From positions 11,098,001 to 11,162,000 of the forward strand of contig NZ_CP107853.1 in NCBI RefSeq assembly GCF_036013525.1: DNA of 64,000 bases, written 5' to 3'. Below the pieces are notes generated by a model. It did not search any database, was not told where the DNA came from, and was given only the letters and a program-made list of their open reading frames with translations. The position numbers were made by a program, and so were the translations under genes. Below, piece after piece: positions 41,431-49,202 of the stretch. The stretch's first letter is position 1. Each line of letters begins with the position of its first letter. The DNA is from Nonomuraea sp. NBC_00507 (GTDB taxonomy: Bacteria > Actinomycetota > Actinomycetes > Streptosporangiales > Streptosporangiaceae).

Positions 41431-43707
41431 ATGGACGTGGACATCTGGGCCTGGGTCGGCGACACCCAGCAGCAGCTTTCCGAGGCGGGCAACGTTGGCC
41501 TCGCCATGGCGCTGGGAGACCTCCCCGCACAGGCCTACGAGGGCCGATATCCCCAGCTCGACGTCATGGCCCCGGCCATCGCGCAGCAGGCAGAAGCCCT
41601 GGAGCTGCCCTGGCTCGAGTTCTACGCCCGCTACTGGCACCTGGTCGGCCGCATCGGCGACCGGGCGCAGGGCGCGGTCGCCATCGACGACGCGCAGCAG
41701 TTGGTGGTGTTCGCCCAGCGCGAAGACGTGCGCGAGTGCCCGTCCGCCCCGGCGGCGGTCGAGGCGCTGGCCGTCACGTGGGCCAACACCGACGGCCCCG
41801 GTTACGCGAGCGAGCGTCTGGAGACGCTGGGGGGCTACATCGAGGGCATGAGCCCCGAGAAGCCCGCCTTCACCGGGCTCGTGACCCACTACGTCGCCGC
41901 CCTGATCGACGCCGGCAAGCCGGGCGAGGCCGTGACCTACGCCGAGTCCGCCGTCGAGCGGCTGCGCGTGGCCGGGCGCGAGGCCAGCTGGGAGCTCGGC
42001 GCCGAGAGCGCCCGTGCGCTGCTGGCGGCCGGCCGCCCGGAGGACGCGCTCAACGCGCTGCAGGCGGCCGCCGGGTTCCAGCCTGACGACCCGGTCGCCA
42101 AGGAGCACCGCGACGGCGTGCGCCGGGCGCTGATCCTGGCCAAGCTGGGCCGCACCGCCGAGGCCGTGGACGCGCTGCCCGATCTCGACGTGGTCGGCGA
42201 GCACCCCCGCGTGTTCGTGGAGTGGTCGCGGGCCGTCGCCCTACTGGCCGGTTCCTCGCAGATCACCAACACCTGGCAGCTCGGCCGCGTGCTGCGCCAG
42301 TGGATCGACTACTTCGGCATGATGGGCGGCTACCGCGCCCGCGTCGAGCTCGCGCTGATCGCGGGCGACCTGGCCGTCGCCCGGCAGGGCGTGTGGCAGG
42401 CCAGGCTGCTGGCCGACCTGGCCGAGTCCGGCACCGCCGAGCTGCGCGACACCGAGGGCCTGGCCGAGCGCATCGCCGCACTGCGGGCCGCCGCCGACGC
42501 CGCCACGGAGCCCGAGGCCCCTGGGCCGCTCGATAACCGGGTGGGCCTGTTCGACGCGGCCGACGGCTTCAACGCCGACCCGGAGAAGTGGGTCGGCTGG
42601 CTGGCGCCGCTGTCCGGCGAGGACGTCGAGGCCACCCGCCGCCACACCACGACACTCGGCTTCCTCGGCTACCCCGCCACGGGCGCCGACATCTACTGGA
42701 GCCTGCTCGTCGACTCGGGCAAGATCGCCGAGGCTGAGGAAGACGACGTGGCCTTCCTGACCACGCTGCTCATCGAGGCCCGCCAGGACGAGCGGCTGGA
42801 GCAGATGGCCGCGATGTTGCCGCACGCCGCCCAGCAGGTGACGCTCGCCCGCCTGCACAGCGCGCGGGAGCGGTGGGAGGAGGCGCTCGACGCCGCCGAG
42901 CACGCCGTGGCGGCCGGAGCCGGCATCGAGGCCCGCCGTCTGCTGTCCGGCGCCGCCCAGCAGCTCGACCAGAACGCCAAGGCCGCCCAGTCGCTGCTCG
43001 AGGTGATCGAAGAGCTCAGCGACGAGGACGTCTGGCGCATGATCGTCATGGCCACCTCGGCGGAGGACTGGGACACCGTACGCAGGGGCGCGGCCAAGAT
43101 CGGCATGCCGATCAAGTCCAAGGAAGGGCCGATCGAGGAGGAAATGGGCCTCATCCGGGTCATCCTCCCTGCCCCCGATGGTGGGCAGCGCCAGGTGCTG
43201 TCGATCCGCACCGGCCCCGCCACCGCCAGGCTGGCGCTGCCGCAGCCGCGCGGCATGGACTACAACGCCGGCGACCTGGTGGTCTTCGACCCGCAGCTGC
43301 TGGAGCCCGTGCCCGAGGACCCGCAGGAGCAGCAGAACTTCGTGCCGCCCTTCGCCGCGGTGCGCATCCTGCGGCCCGGCGGCTACACCAGCTACTTCTT
43401 CGACGGCGCGGCGCCGAGCGAGGAGGACTGGGCGGAGTTCACCGAGGTCATGGCCGAGCGCGGCTGGCCGATGTGGGTTTACAGCGACGAAAACTACAAG
43501 GTCAACCACCCGACGAGCGGGGAGCCGCTGCCGGGCGTGTTCGGCTGGGTCGCGGTGCCGCCGGACGTCTCGCCCTCCGAGGTCGACGCGCTGCTCGACG
43601 ACGCGACCGAGCGGTGGGTGCATCCGCTGGCCTGGCTGGACCTGGCACGGGAGATCGACGTCGAGGTCGAGCGGCACGAGCGGATCGTCAAGGAATACGG
43701 CCTCTAA
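41431..43707 (+). CDS. Large helical-repeat (TPR-like) protein with beta-rich C-terminal domain
   Basis: A 758-residue cytosolic protein. Residues 1-300 and about 400-550 contain degenerate TPR-like helix pairs (VTYAESAVERLRVAGREASW, ARALLAAGRPEDALNALQAA, LHSARERWEEALDAAEHAVA). The last 220 residues form a mixed domain (PGPATARLALPQ-like strands, a Trp/Tyr-rich part around WPMWVYSDENYKVNHP). No catalytic motif is evident; protein-protein scaffolding is likely. Conservation in actinomycetes is my impression only. Confidence 0.7.
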   Translation: MDVDIWAWVGDTQQQLSEAGNVGLAMALGDLPAQAYEGRYPQLDVMAPAIAQQAEALELPWLEFYARYWHLVGRIGDRAQGAVAIDDAQQLVVFAQREDVRECPSAPAAVEALAVTWANTDGPGYASERLETLGGYIEGMSPEKPAFTGLVTHYVAALIDAGKPGEAVTYAESAVERLRVAGREASWELGAESARALLAAGRPEDALNALQAAAGFQPDDPVAKEHRDGVRRALILAKLGRTAEAVDALPDLDVVGEHPRVFVEWSRAVALLAGSSQITNTWQLGRVLRQWIDYFGMMGGYRARVELALIAGDLAVARQGVWQARLLADLAESGTAELRDTEGLAERIAALRAAADAATEPEAPGPLDNRVGLFDAADGFNADPEKWVGWLAPLSGEDVEATRRHTTTLGFLGYPATGADIYWSLLVDSGKIAEAEEDDVAFLTTLLIEARQDERLEQMAAMLPHAAQQVTLARLHSARERWEEALDAAEHAVAAGAGIEARRLLSGAAQQLDQNAKAAQSLLEVIEELSDEDVWRMIVMATSAEDWDTVRRGAAKIGMPIKSKEGPIEEEMGLIRVILPAPDGGQRQVLSIRTGPATARLALPQPRGMDYNAGDLVVFDPQLLEPVPEDPQEQQNFVPPFAAVRILRPGGYTSYFFDGAAPSEEDWAEFTEVMAERGWPMWVYSDENYKVNHPTSGEPLPGVFGWVAVPPDVSPSEVDALLDDATERWVHPLAWLDLAREIDVEVERHERIVKEYGL

Positions 43708-43730
43708 GGGCCTCAGAGGTGCTGAGCGCC

Positions 43731-43845
43731 CCGGTCTCGACAGCATGTCGGGACCGGGGCGTTTCGGTCTGGACAGCATGTCGGGGCCGGGGGGCTGGAC
43801 AGCATGCGGAGGCCGGAGCATTCCGGTCTCGGCAGCACGTGCGCG
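43731..43845. repeat. Imperfect tandem repeat between the TPR gene and the SDR gene
   Basis: About three and a half units of roughly 27-33 bases built on GGTCTNGACAGCATGTCGGG(A/G)CCGG. The landmark GACAGCATG recurs at 43739, 43772 and 43798. The unit length is not constant, so it is degenerate and probably noncoding. Confidence 0.8.
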
Positions 43846-43947
43846 TCGGGGCCGTCCCCGAAGGAAGGCACGCAGTGTGGCACTCTCGTCCTAACGAAAC
43901 GCGCGTGCGGGATCGTTTCGGTCTCGACCGGGAGGGCGGGGGTTGAC

Positions 43948-44706
43948 GTGCTGGAGCTGTTCCGGCTGGATGGGAAGGTGGCGATCGTCACCGGGGCTTC
44001 GTCGGGCTTGGGCGTGGCCTTCGCCCGAGGGCTGGCCGAAGCGGGCGCCGACATCGTGATCGGCGCCCGGCGGGCGGACCGGCTGGAGGAGACGCGGCGG
44101 CTGGTTGAGGAGACCGGCCGGCGGTGCGTCGCCGTGCCGACGGACGTCGCGCGTCACGAGGACTGCAAGGCACTGGTCGCCGCCGCCGTCGAGACGCTGG
44201 GCAGCGTCAACGTGCTGATCAACAACGCCGGGATCGCCACGGCCGTGCCCGCGGTGCGCGAGACGCCCGAGGAGTTCCGGCAGGTCATCGACGTCAACCT
44301 GCACGGGACGTACTGGATGGCACAGGCATGCGCGCGGGTCATGCCGCCGGGTTCGTCGATCGTGAACATCGGCAGTGTGCTCGGCGAGACCACGGCCGGA
44401 CTGCCCCAGGCCGCCTACAGCGCGTCCAAGGCGGCGGTGATCGGCCTCACCCGCGACCTGGCCCAGCAGTGGACCGGGCGGCGCGGGATCAGGGTCAACT
44501 GCCTGGAGCCGGGCTTCTTCGCATCGGAGATGACCGAGCAGTACAAACCCGGCTATCTGGAGCGGATGATGGAGTCGCGGGTGGTCATGGACCGGCCCGG
44601 CGACCCGGCCGAGCTGGTGGCCGCCGCGATCTTTCTCGCGAGCGACGCCTCCTCGTACATCACCGGAGTGACGCTGCCGGTGGACGGTGGAATGCTGATC
44701 ACGTAG
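43948..44706 (+). CDS. Short-chain dehydrogenase/reductase (SDR) family protein
   Basis: Classical SDR of 252 residues: cofactor motif TGASSGLG near residue 15, NNAG, catalytic Ser (NIGSVLG) and YxxxK in YSASKAAVIGLTRDLA, then a C-terminal GVTLPVDGGMLI. A Arg-containing stretch after the first strand (GARRADRLEE) suggests NADP(H). The open frame starts at 43804 inside the repeat array, but the GTG at 43948, preceded by GGAGGGCGGGGG, gives the family N-terminus. Substrate unknown. Confidence 0.9.
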   Translation: MLELFRLDGKVAIVTGASSGLGVAFARGLAEAGADIVIGARRADRLEETRRLVEETGRRCVAVPTDVARHEDCKALVAAAVETLGSVNVLINNAGIATAVPAVRETPEEFRQVIDVNLHGTYWMAQACARVMPPGSSIVNIGSVLGETTAGLPQAAYSASKAAVIGLTRDLAQQWTGRRGIRVNCLEPGFFASEMTEQYKPGYLERMMESRVVMDRPGDPAELVAAAIFLASDASSYITGVTLPVDGGMLIT

Positions 44707-44731
44707 AAGACCGGACGCAAGGAAGGGCTCC

Positions 44732-45118
44732 ATGCCTCGTCTTACCGACGCCACCGTCTGGATCCTGGTCCTGGCGATCGCAGGCGCCGCTGCTGCGGGA
44801 GTTTGTCACCTGACCTCGCCCGTGGTCTCGCCCGGCGCACCGCGAGATTTCTTCGACTCTCCGTTCCTGCTCCTGGCTTTCCTCGGCCTAGCCGTTGTCT
44901 CCGGGATGGCTGCATGGTTCGTCCCGCAAGGCGGGCTCTGGTGGGGCCTGTTGGCAGCGAGTCCCTTCTACGTCCTCTTTCTGATTGGTGTCGTCCGGGA
45001 GGGCGGAGGCGGCCAGGGGCTATGGCCGGTGGGCCTGCTGTTCCTGATCTTCTATACCGCGATTCCAGTGATCGCGGCGCTGGCGGTGTCATTCGCCGCG
45101 ACACGGGTCCGTTCCTAG
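44732..45118 (+). CDS. Small integral membrane protein
   Basis: A 128-residue protein with about four hydrophobic segments: WILVLAIAGAAAAGV, FLLLAFLGLAVVSGMAAWF, LWWGLLAASPFYVLFLIGVV and LLFLIFYTAIPVIAALAVSF. There are few charged residues and no recognisable domain. It follows the SDR gene in the same direction by 25 bases. Codon usage is less GC3-biased than in neighbours, as for the accessory genes after it. Confidence 0.7.
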   Translation: MPRLTDATVWILVLAIAGAAAAGVCHLTSPVVSPGAPRDFFDSPFLLLAFLGLAVVSGMAAWFVPQGGLWWGLLAASPFYVLFLIGVVREGGGGQGLWPVGLLFLIFYTAIPVIAALAVSFAATRVRS

Positions 45119-45125
45119 AAGAGCC

Positions 45126-45263
45126 GTGACGCTCGCGAAACAGCCATCTAGCGCACATGGCGACAAGCGAAACGTCAGCAGCAGGATGTTCTGCGACGCT
45201 CTGATCGACGAGGCCCTACGACAGTACGAACTGTGGCGGAAGTTAGAGAATGACGATGAATGA
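45126..45263 (+). pseudogene. C-terminal remnant of a HigB/RelE-type toxin
   Basis: An open frame of 45 codons (GTG at 45126, stop overlapping the next start by 14 bases) encoding ...GDKRNVSSRMFCDALIDEA then a Tyr/Trp-rich end (QYELWRKLEND). This fits the end of HigB-type toxins, which read roughly GDK-x(4-6)-(W/F)YD-x2-I-x2-A-x3-Y-x2-W. The N-terminal two thirds are missing: the sequence before 45126 belongs to the membrane protein. It lies just before a HigA-like antitoxin, the normal order. I infer truncation; a tiny functional peptide is not excluded. Confidence 0.5.
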
Positions 45264-45558
45264 GCGCAATGATCTGACCGAGATCTTCGATGCCCCCGGA
45301 GAGATGGAAGAGATCCGTACTGAAGCCGCGCTGCTGCGGGCAGGACTGCGCTTGGGCGAGATCCGCAAGCGCCTGGGCTTGACTCAGCGGGAGGTCGCCG
45401 AGCGCATGGGTGTCACTCAGGCCCGTGTGTCCGCCATCGAAAGCGCGATGGTCATCGACCTGAAGGTGGACACTCTCCGCAGCTATGCCAGGGCATTGGA
45501 TGACCAAGCGACCGTAACCCTGACCGTCTTCGGAGAAAGCGTCAACTTGGTCGCGTGA
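45250..45558 (+). CDS. XRE-family HigA-like antitoxin
   Basis: A 102-residue protein with a helix-turn-helix (LGEIRKRLGLTQREVAERMG, VTQARVSAIESA) preceded by an acidic N-terminus and followed by a short strand (ATVTLTVFGESVNLVA). Its length and shape are those of HigA-type antitoxins that repress their own operon. It overlaps the end of the truncated toxin-like frame by 14 bases, so it probably survives as an orphan antitoxin or as a regulator. It starts ATG at 45250; a second ATG is at 45256. Confidence 0.85.
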   Translation: MTMNERNDLTEIFDAPGEMEEIRTEAALLRAGLRLGEIRKRLGLTQREVAERMGVTQARVSAIESAMVIDLKVDTLRSYARALDDQATVTLTVFGESVNLVA

Positions 45559-45599
45559 CCTAACGTCGCATCGGAAGCTGATGTCGCCGTAATAGCACG

Positions 45600-46019
45600 T
45601 CAGTTGATCAGGTCGAACGGCAGCCGTGGCTCGATCTTCGCGAGCCTCGTAGCCCCGGCCCGGCTCGTCAGCACGGGGGCCGATCGGTTGAGAGCCAAAT
45701 CCGCAGTCTGCGCATCCTCGACCGTGAGACCCAGCACGTTCATGAGGAAACCGGATCGGATCGCGCGTTCAGCGCTGCCGCCTCGGTCGACGAGGTGGTC
45801 GACGACGACGGAAGGGTTCGACAGTAGTGCCTCGACGCGGGCATTGAGCCGTGCGAGGTACAGCTCTGGATAGCCGCTGGTGGCCGTCGTTAGCACAGTG
45901 GAGGGCAGAATGAGGGTCACCATCTCGCGAGCCGCGGCCGACAGCATGATACGCAGATCCTTGTCACCGCCGAGATAGCCGACCACGGCCGGGGTGTGCA
46001 GGACGCGACCGCGAATCAT
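45600..46019 (-). CDS. PIN-like (VapC-type) toxin with missing catalytic residues
   Basis: A 139-residue protein in the position of a toxin: its ATG overlaps the upstream antitoxin stop (ATGA). The shape is PIN-like: an N-terminal strand (GRVLHTPAVVGYL), a middle LPSTVLTTAT strand, a helical part, VEDAQTADLALNRS, and VLTSRAGATRLAKI. In active VapC toxins the first strand has an Asp, the second motif a Glu, and the last one or two further Asp. Here the first is His/Thr, the Glu position Thr, and the last motif lacks Asp, so nuclease activity is unlikely. Family call is by layout and context. Confidence 0.6.
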   Translation of the reverse strand: MIRGRVLHTPAVVGYLGGDKDLRIMLSAAAREMVTLILPSTVLTTATSGYPELYLARLNARVEALLSNPSVVVDHLVDRGGSAERAIRSGFLMNVLGLTVEDAQTADLALNRSAPVLTSRAGATRLAKIEPRLPFDLIN

Positions 46020-46282
46020 GCGGCATCGTGCTTGTTGTCGTCGAGGACCTCGGCTGTGGAGCGACGCAGCCGAGCGGCCCAGTAGTCCTCACGATCCGGA
46101 TCGTCGGGAAGCGGCTCACCGAAGGCTTCCGCGTCGCGGGCAAGCCAGGCTTCTCGTTGACGAGCGCCCGCGATCAGCGCGGCCACGCCCGCCGAAAAAG
46201 AAGCGACATCGCCTGACTGCACCTTCTGGTCGAGCCATGCGGCGTCCTCGTCTGGCAGGCTGATCGCCCTCTTCTCGGTCAT
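46016..46282 (-). CDS. Ribbon-helix-helix antitoxin
   Basis: An 88-residue protein: an N-terminal strand EKRAISLPDEDAAWLDQKV, a helix pair VASFSAGVAALIAGA, and an acidic C-terminus (DDPDREDYWAARL). This is the CopG/ParD-like antitoxin pattern. It precedes the PIN-like gene with a 4-base overlap, the usual antitoxin-toxin order. Confidence 0.78.
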   Translation of the reverse strand: MTEKRAISLPDEDAAWLDQKVQSGDVASFSAGVAALIAGARQREAWLARDAEAFGEPLPDDPDREDYWAARLRRSTAEVLDDNKHDAA

Positions 46283-46349
46283 ACCATCACGGTACCCCAG
46301 TAATACCTGGTTGATCTACGCAACCCAAAGAAAGGCAGGACGGTCCTGA

Positions 46350-47333
46350 TCACTTGGACAGCAAGTCCTGCTGGGCGGCAAGGAAGCCGGCGTGGAAGCG
46401 GGTTCTGGCGCCCAGGCGCTCGCTCAGCACCTGGACGCGGCGCTGCACCGTACGCGGGCTCAGACCCAGTTGCCTGGCGATGGCATCATCCTTCATGCCG
46501 GCGGCCAGGAGGGCCAGCACCTCGGCGTCCGGGGCCTCGCGCTCCTGTTCCAGGCCCTCCGTCGACAGGCGCAGCGGCACGGCGGCTCGCCACAGCGTCT
46601 CGAACAGGCCGACCAGGGCGTCGAGCAGCGCTGACGGGTGGACGACGAGGGCGCTCTCGACAGCTTGGCCCTCGTCGGAGACCAGCGGGAGGATGGCGGT
46701 GGCCGCGTCGGCTATGGCTAGTTTGACTGGCACCTGGCCGAGCCTGGCCTGCTCGCCGTCGGCGATGGCGCGGCGCGTGTGGGCCAGCATGCCGGGGTGT
46801 TCGAAGGCCTGAGGGCTGTAGATGCCGCGGGTGACGGGTGCTCCCCTGCGGGCCGCTCGTTGCCGGTTCTCCCGGTCGTCGCTGATGTCCACCGCGTACG
46901 GCGGATGCACCAGCACCAGCATCTCCCGCGTGGCGTTGCGTTCCAGCTGGAGGTAACGGCGGGCAACAGCGTCGCGGCCGGTCACCACCTCCAGCACCTC
47001 CTCCGGCTGCGGCCCGCTGCGGGCGGCTACTTCCGTGGCCAGAAGCGCGGCGGCGGCGCGGCTGTGGGTCAGCTCCTCCTGGCGGCGGGCGACGAGGATG
47101 TCGATGGCGATGGTGGGTGGAGTGGCGATGAGGCGCAACGGCCGGCCGGCCACGCGGGAGATCAGGCCGAGGTCCTCCAGCCGGGGCAGCATGCGGCGGA
47201 TGGCAGCGGCGGACGAGCCGGTCTCGGCCGCCAGCTCGCTCAGCGTCGCGGGACCGTGTCTGAGCAAAGCCCGGTACGCCGATTCCTCAGCGCCCGTGAC
47301 CCCAAGTCCTTCGAGTAAGCGCCGCTGCGCCAT
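46350..47333 (-). CDS. TrmB-type / LuxR-type helix-turn-helix regulator
   Basis: A 327-residue cytosolic regulator with two DNA-binding ends. The N-terminal winged helix is of TrmB type (ESAYRALLRHGPATLSELAA, GSSAAAIRRMLPRLEDLGLI). The C-terminal one is a LuxR/GerE helix-turn-helix (EVLALLAAGMKDDAIARQLG, LSPRTVQRRVQVLSERLGAR). The middle (about residues 110-250) contains a phospholipase-D-like effector region (VTGRDAVARRYLQLERNATR). Such TrmB-LuxR fusions are frequent in actinomycetes and often control lantibiotic or stress loci; the target here is unknown. Confidence 0.85.
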   Translation of the reverse strand: MAQRRLLEGLGVTGAEESAYRALLRHGPATLSELAAETGSSAAAIRRMLPRLEDLGLISRVAGRPLRLIATPPTIAIDILVARRQEELTHSRAAAALLATEVAARSGPQPEEVLEVVTGRDAVARRYLQLERNATREMLVLVHPPYAVDISDDRENRQRAARRGAPVTRGIYSPQAFEHPGMLAHTRRAIADGEQARLGQVPVKLAIADAATAILPLVSDEGQAVESALVVHPSALLDALVGLFETLWRAAVPLRLSTEGLEQEREAPDAEVLALLAAGMKDDAIARQLGLSPRTVQRRVQVLSERLGARTRFHAGFLAAQQDLLSK

Positions 47334-47356
47334 GCCGCCTCTTCCCGACGTGTCAT

Positions 47357-47494
47357 GATCCCCGATCAGCGTACGACAAGGCTCGTTCTCTCTCCCCGTG
47401 GGACGAGGGCCCCGCGGCCGCCTTCGCCGCCCGCTTCGAGGTGGCGATCATGCCGTCCGCCCGCCTGCGCGAGATCCCGTTCGCGCCGAAGTAG
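47357..47494 (+). pseudogene. Coding-like 3' fragment of an unidentified gene
   Basis: The frame ending at 47492-47494 has gene-like composition (AYDKARSLSPWDEGP, ARFEVAIMPSARLREIPFAP) but no start codon or ribosome-binding site before it enters the divergent regulator. It looks like the last 40 or so residues of a lost protein. I cannot name the family. A short hairpin ACGCC/GGCGT follows at 47503-47517. Confidence 0.3.
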
Positions 47495-47582
47495 GAGACA
47501 AGACGCCCCTGAGGCGTTATAAGACCATTTACGGGCACTTGCTATACCTTGACTTTACGAAAGGCGAAGTCTGGGGGCAGGG

Positions 47583-48254
47583 GTGCGGGTTCGGACGTTC
47601 CTGGCCGGTCTGGCCACGATGACGGTGTTGACCGGCTGCGGCGGCTTAGAAGCGCAGTCCACTTACCCCGACACCCCCGGGAAACCCGACTCGGCCTCGG
47701 TCTCGGACGCCCGCAAGAAGCTCGCCAAACTGGACGTCAAAGGCCGGGCTCCCAAGACGGGCTTCGACCGCGACGAGTTCGGCCCGGCGTGGGCGGACGT
47801 GGACCGCAACGGCTGCGACACCCGTAACGACATCCTGAAGCGCGATCTGGAGGACGAAACCTTCAGGCGCGGCACCCAGGACTGCATCGTCCTGACCGGC
47901 ACGCTGAAGGACCCCTACAGCGGCAAGACGATCGAGTTCAAACGTGGCCAGGACACGAGCATGGACGTCCAGATCGATCACTTGATCCCGCTGTCGGACG
48001 CCTGGCAAAAGGGCGCCCAGCAATGGTCGGCCACCAAGCGCAAGGAGTTCGCCAACGACCCGCTGAACCTCCTGGCCGTAGACGGGCCGCTGAACAGCCA
48101 GAAGAGCGACTCGGACGCCGCCACCTGGCTGCCGCCGCGCAAGGCGTACCGGTGCACGTACATCGCCCGGCAGATCGACGTGAAGGCGAAGTACGACGTG
48201 TGGGTCACGTCGGCGGAGAAGAACGCGATGGAGTCGATTCTCGGGAACTGCTGA
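47583..48254 (+). CDS. Secreted HNH-family nuclease lipoprotein
   Basis: A 223-residue protein: lipoprotein signal MRVRTFLAGLATMTVLTGCG with Cys19 in the LTGC lipobox, a polar spacer, and a GmrSD-C-terminal/DUF1524-like HNH domain. The core is MDVQIDHLIPLSDAW with His-Asp metal and catalytic residues, then FANDPLNLLAVDGPLNSQKS, giving H...N...N/K of the HNH fold. Four further Cys (NGCDTRND, TQDCIVL, YRCTY, GNC) may make disulfides outside. Such actinobacterial exported HNH nucleases may degrade extracellular DNA. Start GTG at 47583. Confidence 0.86.
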   Translation: MRVRTFLAGLATMTVLTGCGGLEAQSTYPDTPGKPDSASVSDARKKLAKLDVKGRAPKTGFDRDEFGPAWADVDRNGCDTRNDILKRDLEDETFRRGTQDCIVLTGTLKDPYSGKTIEFKRGQDTSMDVQIDHLIPLSDAWQKGAQQWSATKRKEFANDPLNLLAVDGPLNSQKSDSDAATWLPPRKAYRCTYIARQIDVKAKYDVWVTSAEKNAMESILGNC

Positions 48255-48262
48255 TCCCCTCG

Positions 48263-48472
48263 TTACTGACAGCGGGGACCGCGTCCGCTGGTGTCCTCCC
48301 CGTGGCGATCGATCGCGCGACGCAGCCTCTTGCGCGCGACCCAGAAGGACAAGGCCTCGTCGGTGGCCGCCGAGAAGCCGCGCGGACCCCTGAGCTGCTC
48401 CACTTCGGCAATCAGGCGACGACGCAGGGTTACCGATCTGCGTGCTGTGGTGCCGGACTCCGGGACGGACAT
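48263..48472 (-). CDS. Orphan ribbon-helix-helix antitoxin-like ORF
   Basis: A 69-residue ORF with RRSVTLRRRLIAEVEQLRG, GFSAATDEALSFWVARKRL and RRAIDRHGED, following the strand-helix-helix layout of VapB-type antitoxins. The family's acidic end is replaced by a short basic tail (TSGRGPRCQ), which suggests a frameshift or truncation. No toxin gene follows: downstream on this strand is the antisense of the HNH gene. It could be a remnant. Confidence 0.45.
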   Translation of the reverse strand: MSVPESGTTARRSVTLRRRLIAEVEQLRGPRGFSAATDEALSFWVARKRLRRAIDRHGEDTSGRGPRCQ

Positions 48473-48603
48473 ACGTTCTCGCCTTCAATGTTGAGGAGCC
48501 ATCTCGAAAGACGTTCTCGCGGTTTGCTGATTCCAGCTGCGACGCCGGACCTGCAGTGGAGACGGACAGGGCAATCGCTGCCACCGGGCCGACCGGCTTG
48601 GTA

Positions 48604-49110
48604 TCACGACACGTCTGATTGAGTGAGTCGCTCGGCGAGCAGCCAGGTGCCGGGGCCGACGCGGCCTCCGGGGCCTGGGTGGACCTTGACGTCGTCGGCG
48701 GTGACCTGCTCCCCGCAGTGCGGGCAGACGATCAGCGGCGTGAAGAGGTTTCCGCACGGCCGGTGTTCGAGAACGGCCGGCGGGCCGTCCGTCAGTCCGG
48801 CCCACCGGTTGCCCCATGCCATCAGGGCCATCAGCACGGGCACGAGATCCCGGCCGGCTTCAGTGAGGCCGTACTCGTGACGCGGGGGGCGCTCCTGGTA
48901 GCGGCGCCGTTCGAGGATCTGCTGGTCCACCAGGTGATCGAGCCGGGCGGTCAGCAGGTTGCGGGAGATCCCGAGATCGGTGACCAGGTCGTCGAAGCGG
49001 CGGACGCCGAGGTAGACGTCACGAATGATGAGGGGCGTCCACCAGTCCCCCACGATCTCCAGACTGCGGGCGATGGCGCAGCTCATGTCGGCGAAGCTCG
49101 TACGGCGCAT
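48604..49110 (-). CDS. HxlR-family transcriptional regulator
   Basis: A 168-residue protein from the ATG at 49110 (MRRTSFADMSCAIARSLEIV). The winged helix-turn-helix matches HxlR: DWWTPLIIRDVYLGVRRFDD, LGISRNLLTARLDHLVDQQI, RHEYGLTEAGRDLVPVLMAL. The C-terminal extension with CPHCGE plus an upstream Cys could bind zinc, present in a subset of the family. The upstream in-frame start at 49146 falls inside the operator-like inverted repeat and is not favoured. It is divergent from the tautomerase gene and probably represses it. Confidence 0.9.
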   Translation of the reverse strand: MRRTSFADMSCAIARSLEIVGDWWTPLIIRDVYLGVRRFDDLVTDLGISRNLLTARLDHLVDQQILERRRYQERPPRHEYGLTEAGRDLVPVLMALMAWGNRWAGLTDGPPAVLEHRPCGNLFTPLIVCPHCGEQVTADDVKVHPGPGGRVGPGTWLLAERLTQSDVS

Positions 49111-49124
49111 GCTGTTCAGCCTAG

Positions 49125-49190
49125 AGGGTTGCCTTATTGAACGCACACGGGATAGCTTCCGCTTGGAAGTAAGTTCAATAAAGCAACCCT
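49125..49190. promoter_or_regulatory. 18-bp inverted-repeat operator between HxlR and tautomerase genes
   Basis: AGGGTTGCCTTATTGAAC (49125-49142) is the reverse complement of GTTCAATAAAGCAACCCT (49173-49190) at 17 of 18 positions, with a 30-base centre. A smaller inverted repeat, CTTCC/GGAAG, sits inside the centre. TTGAAC of the right arm, read on the minus strand, is followed after 18 bases by TATCCC, a candidate promoter for the HxlR gene. Confidence 0.85.
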
Positions 49191-49202
49191 TAGGAGGAGG
49201 GC

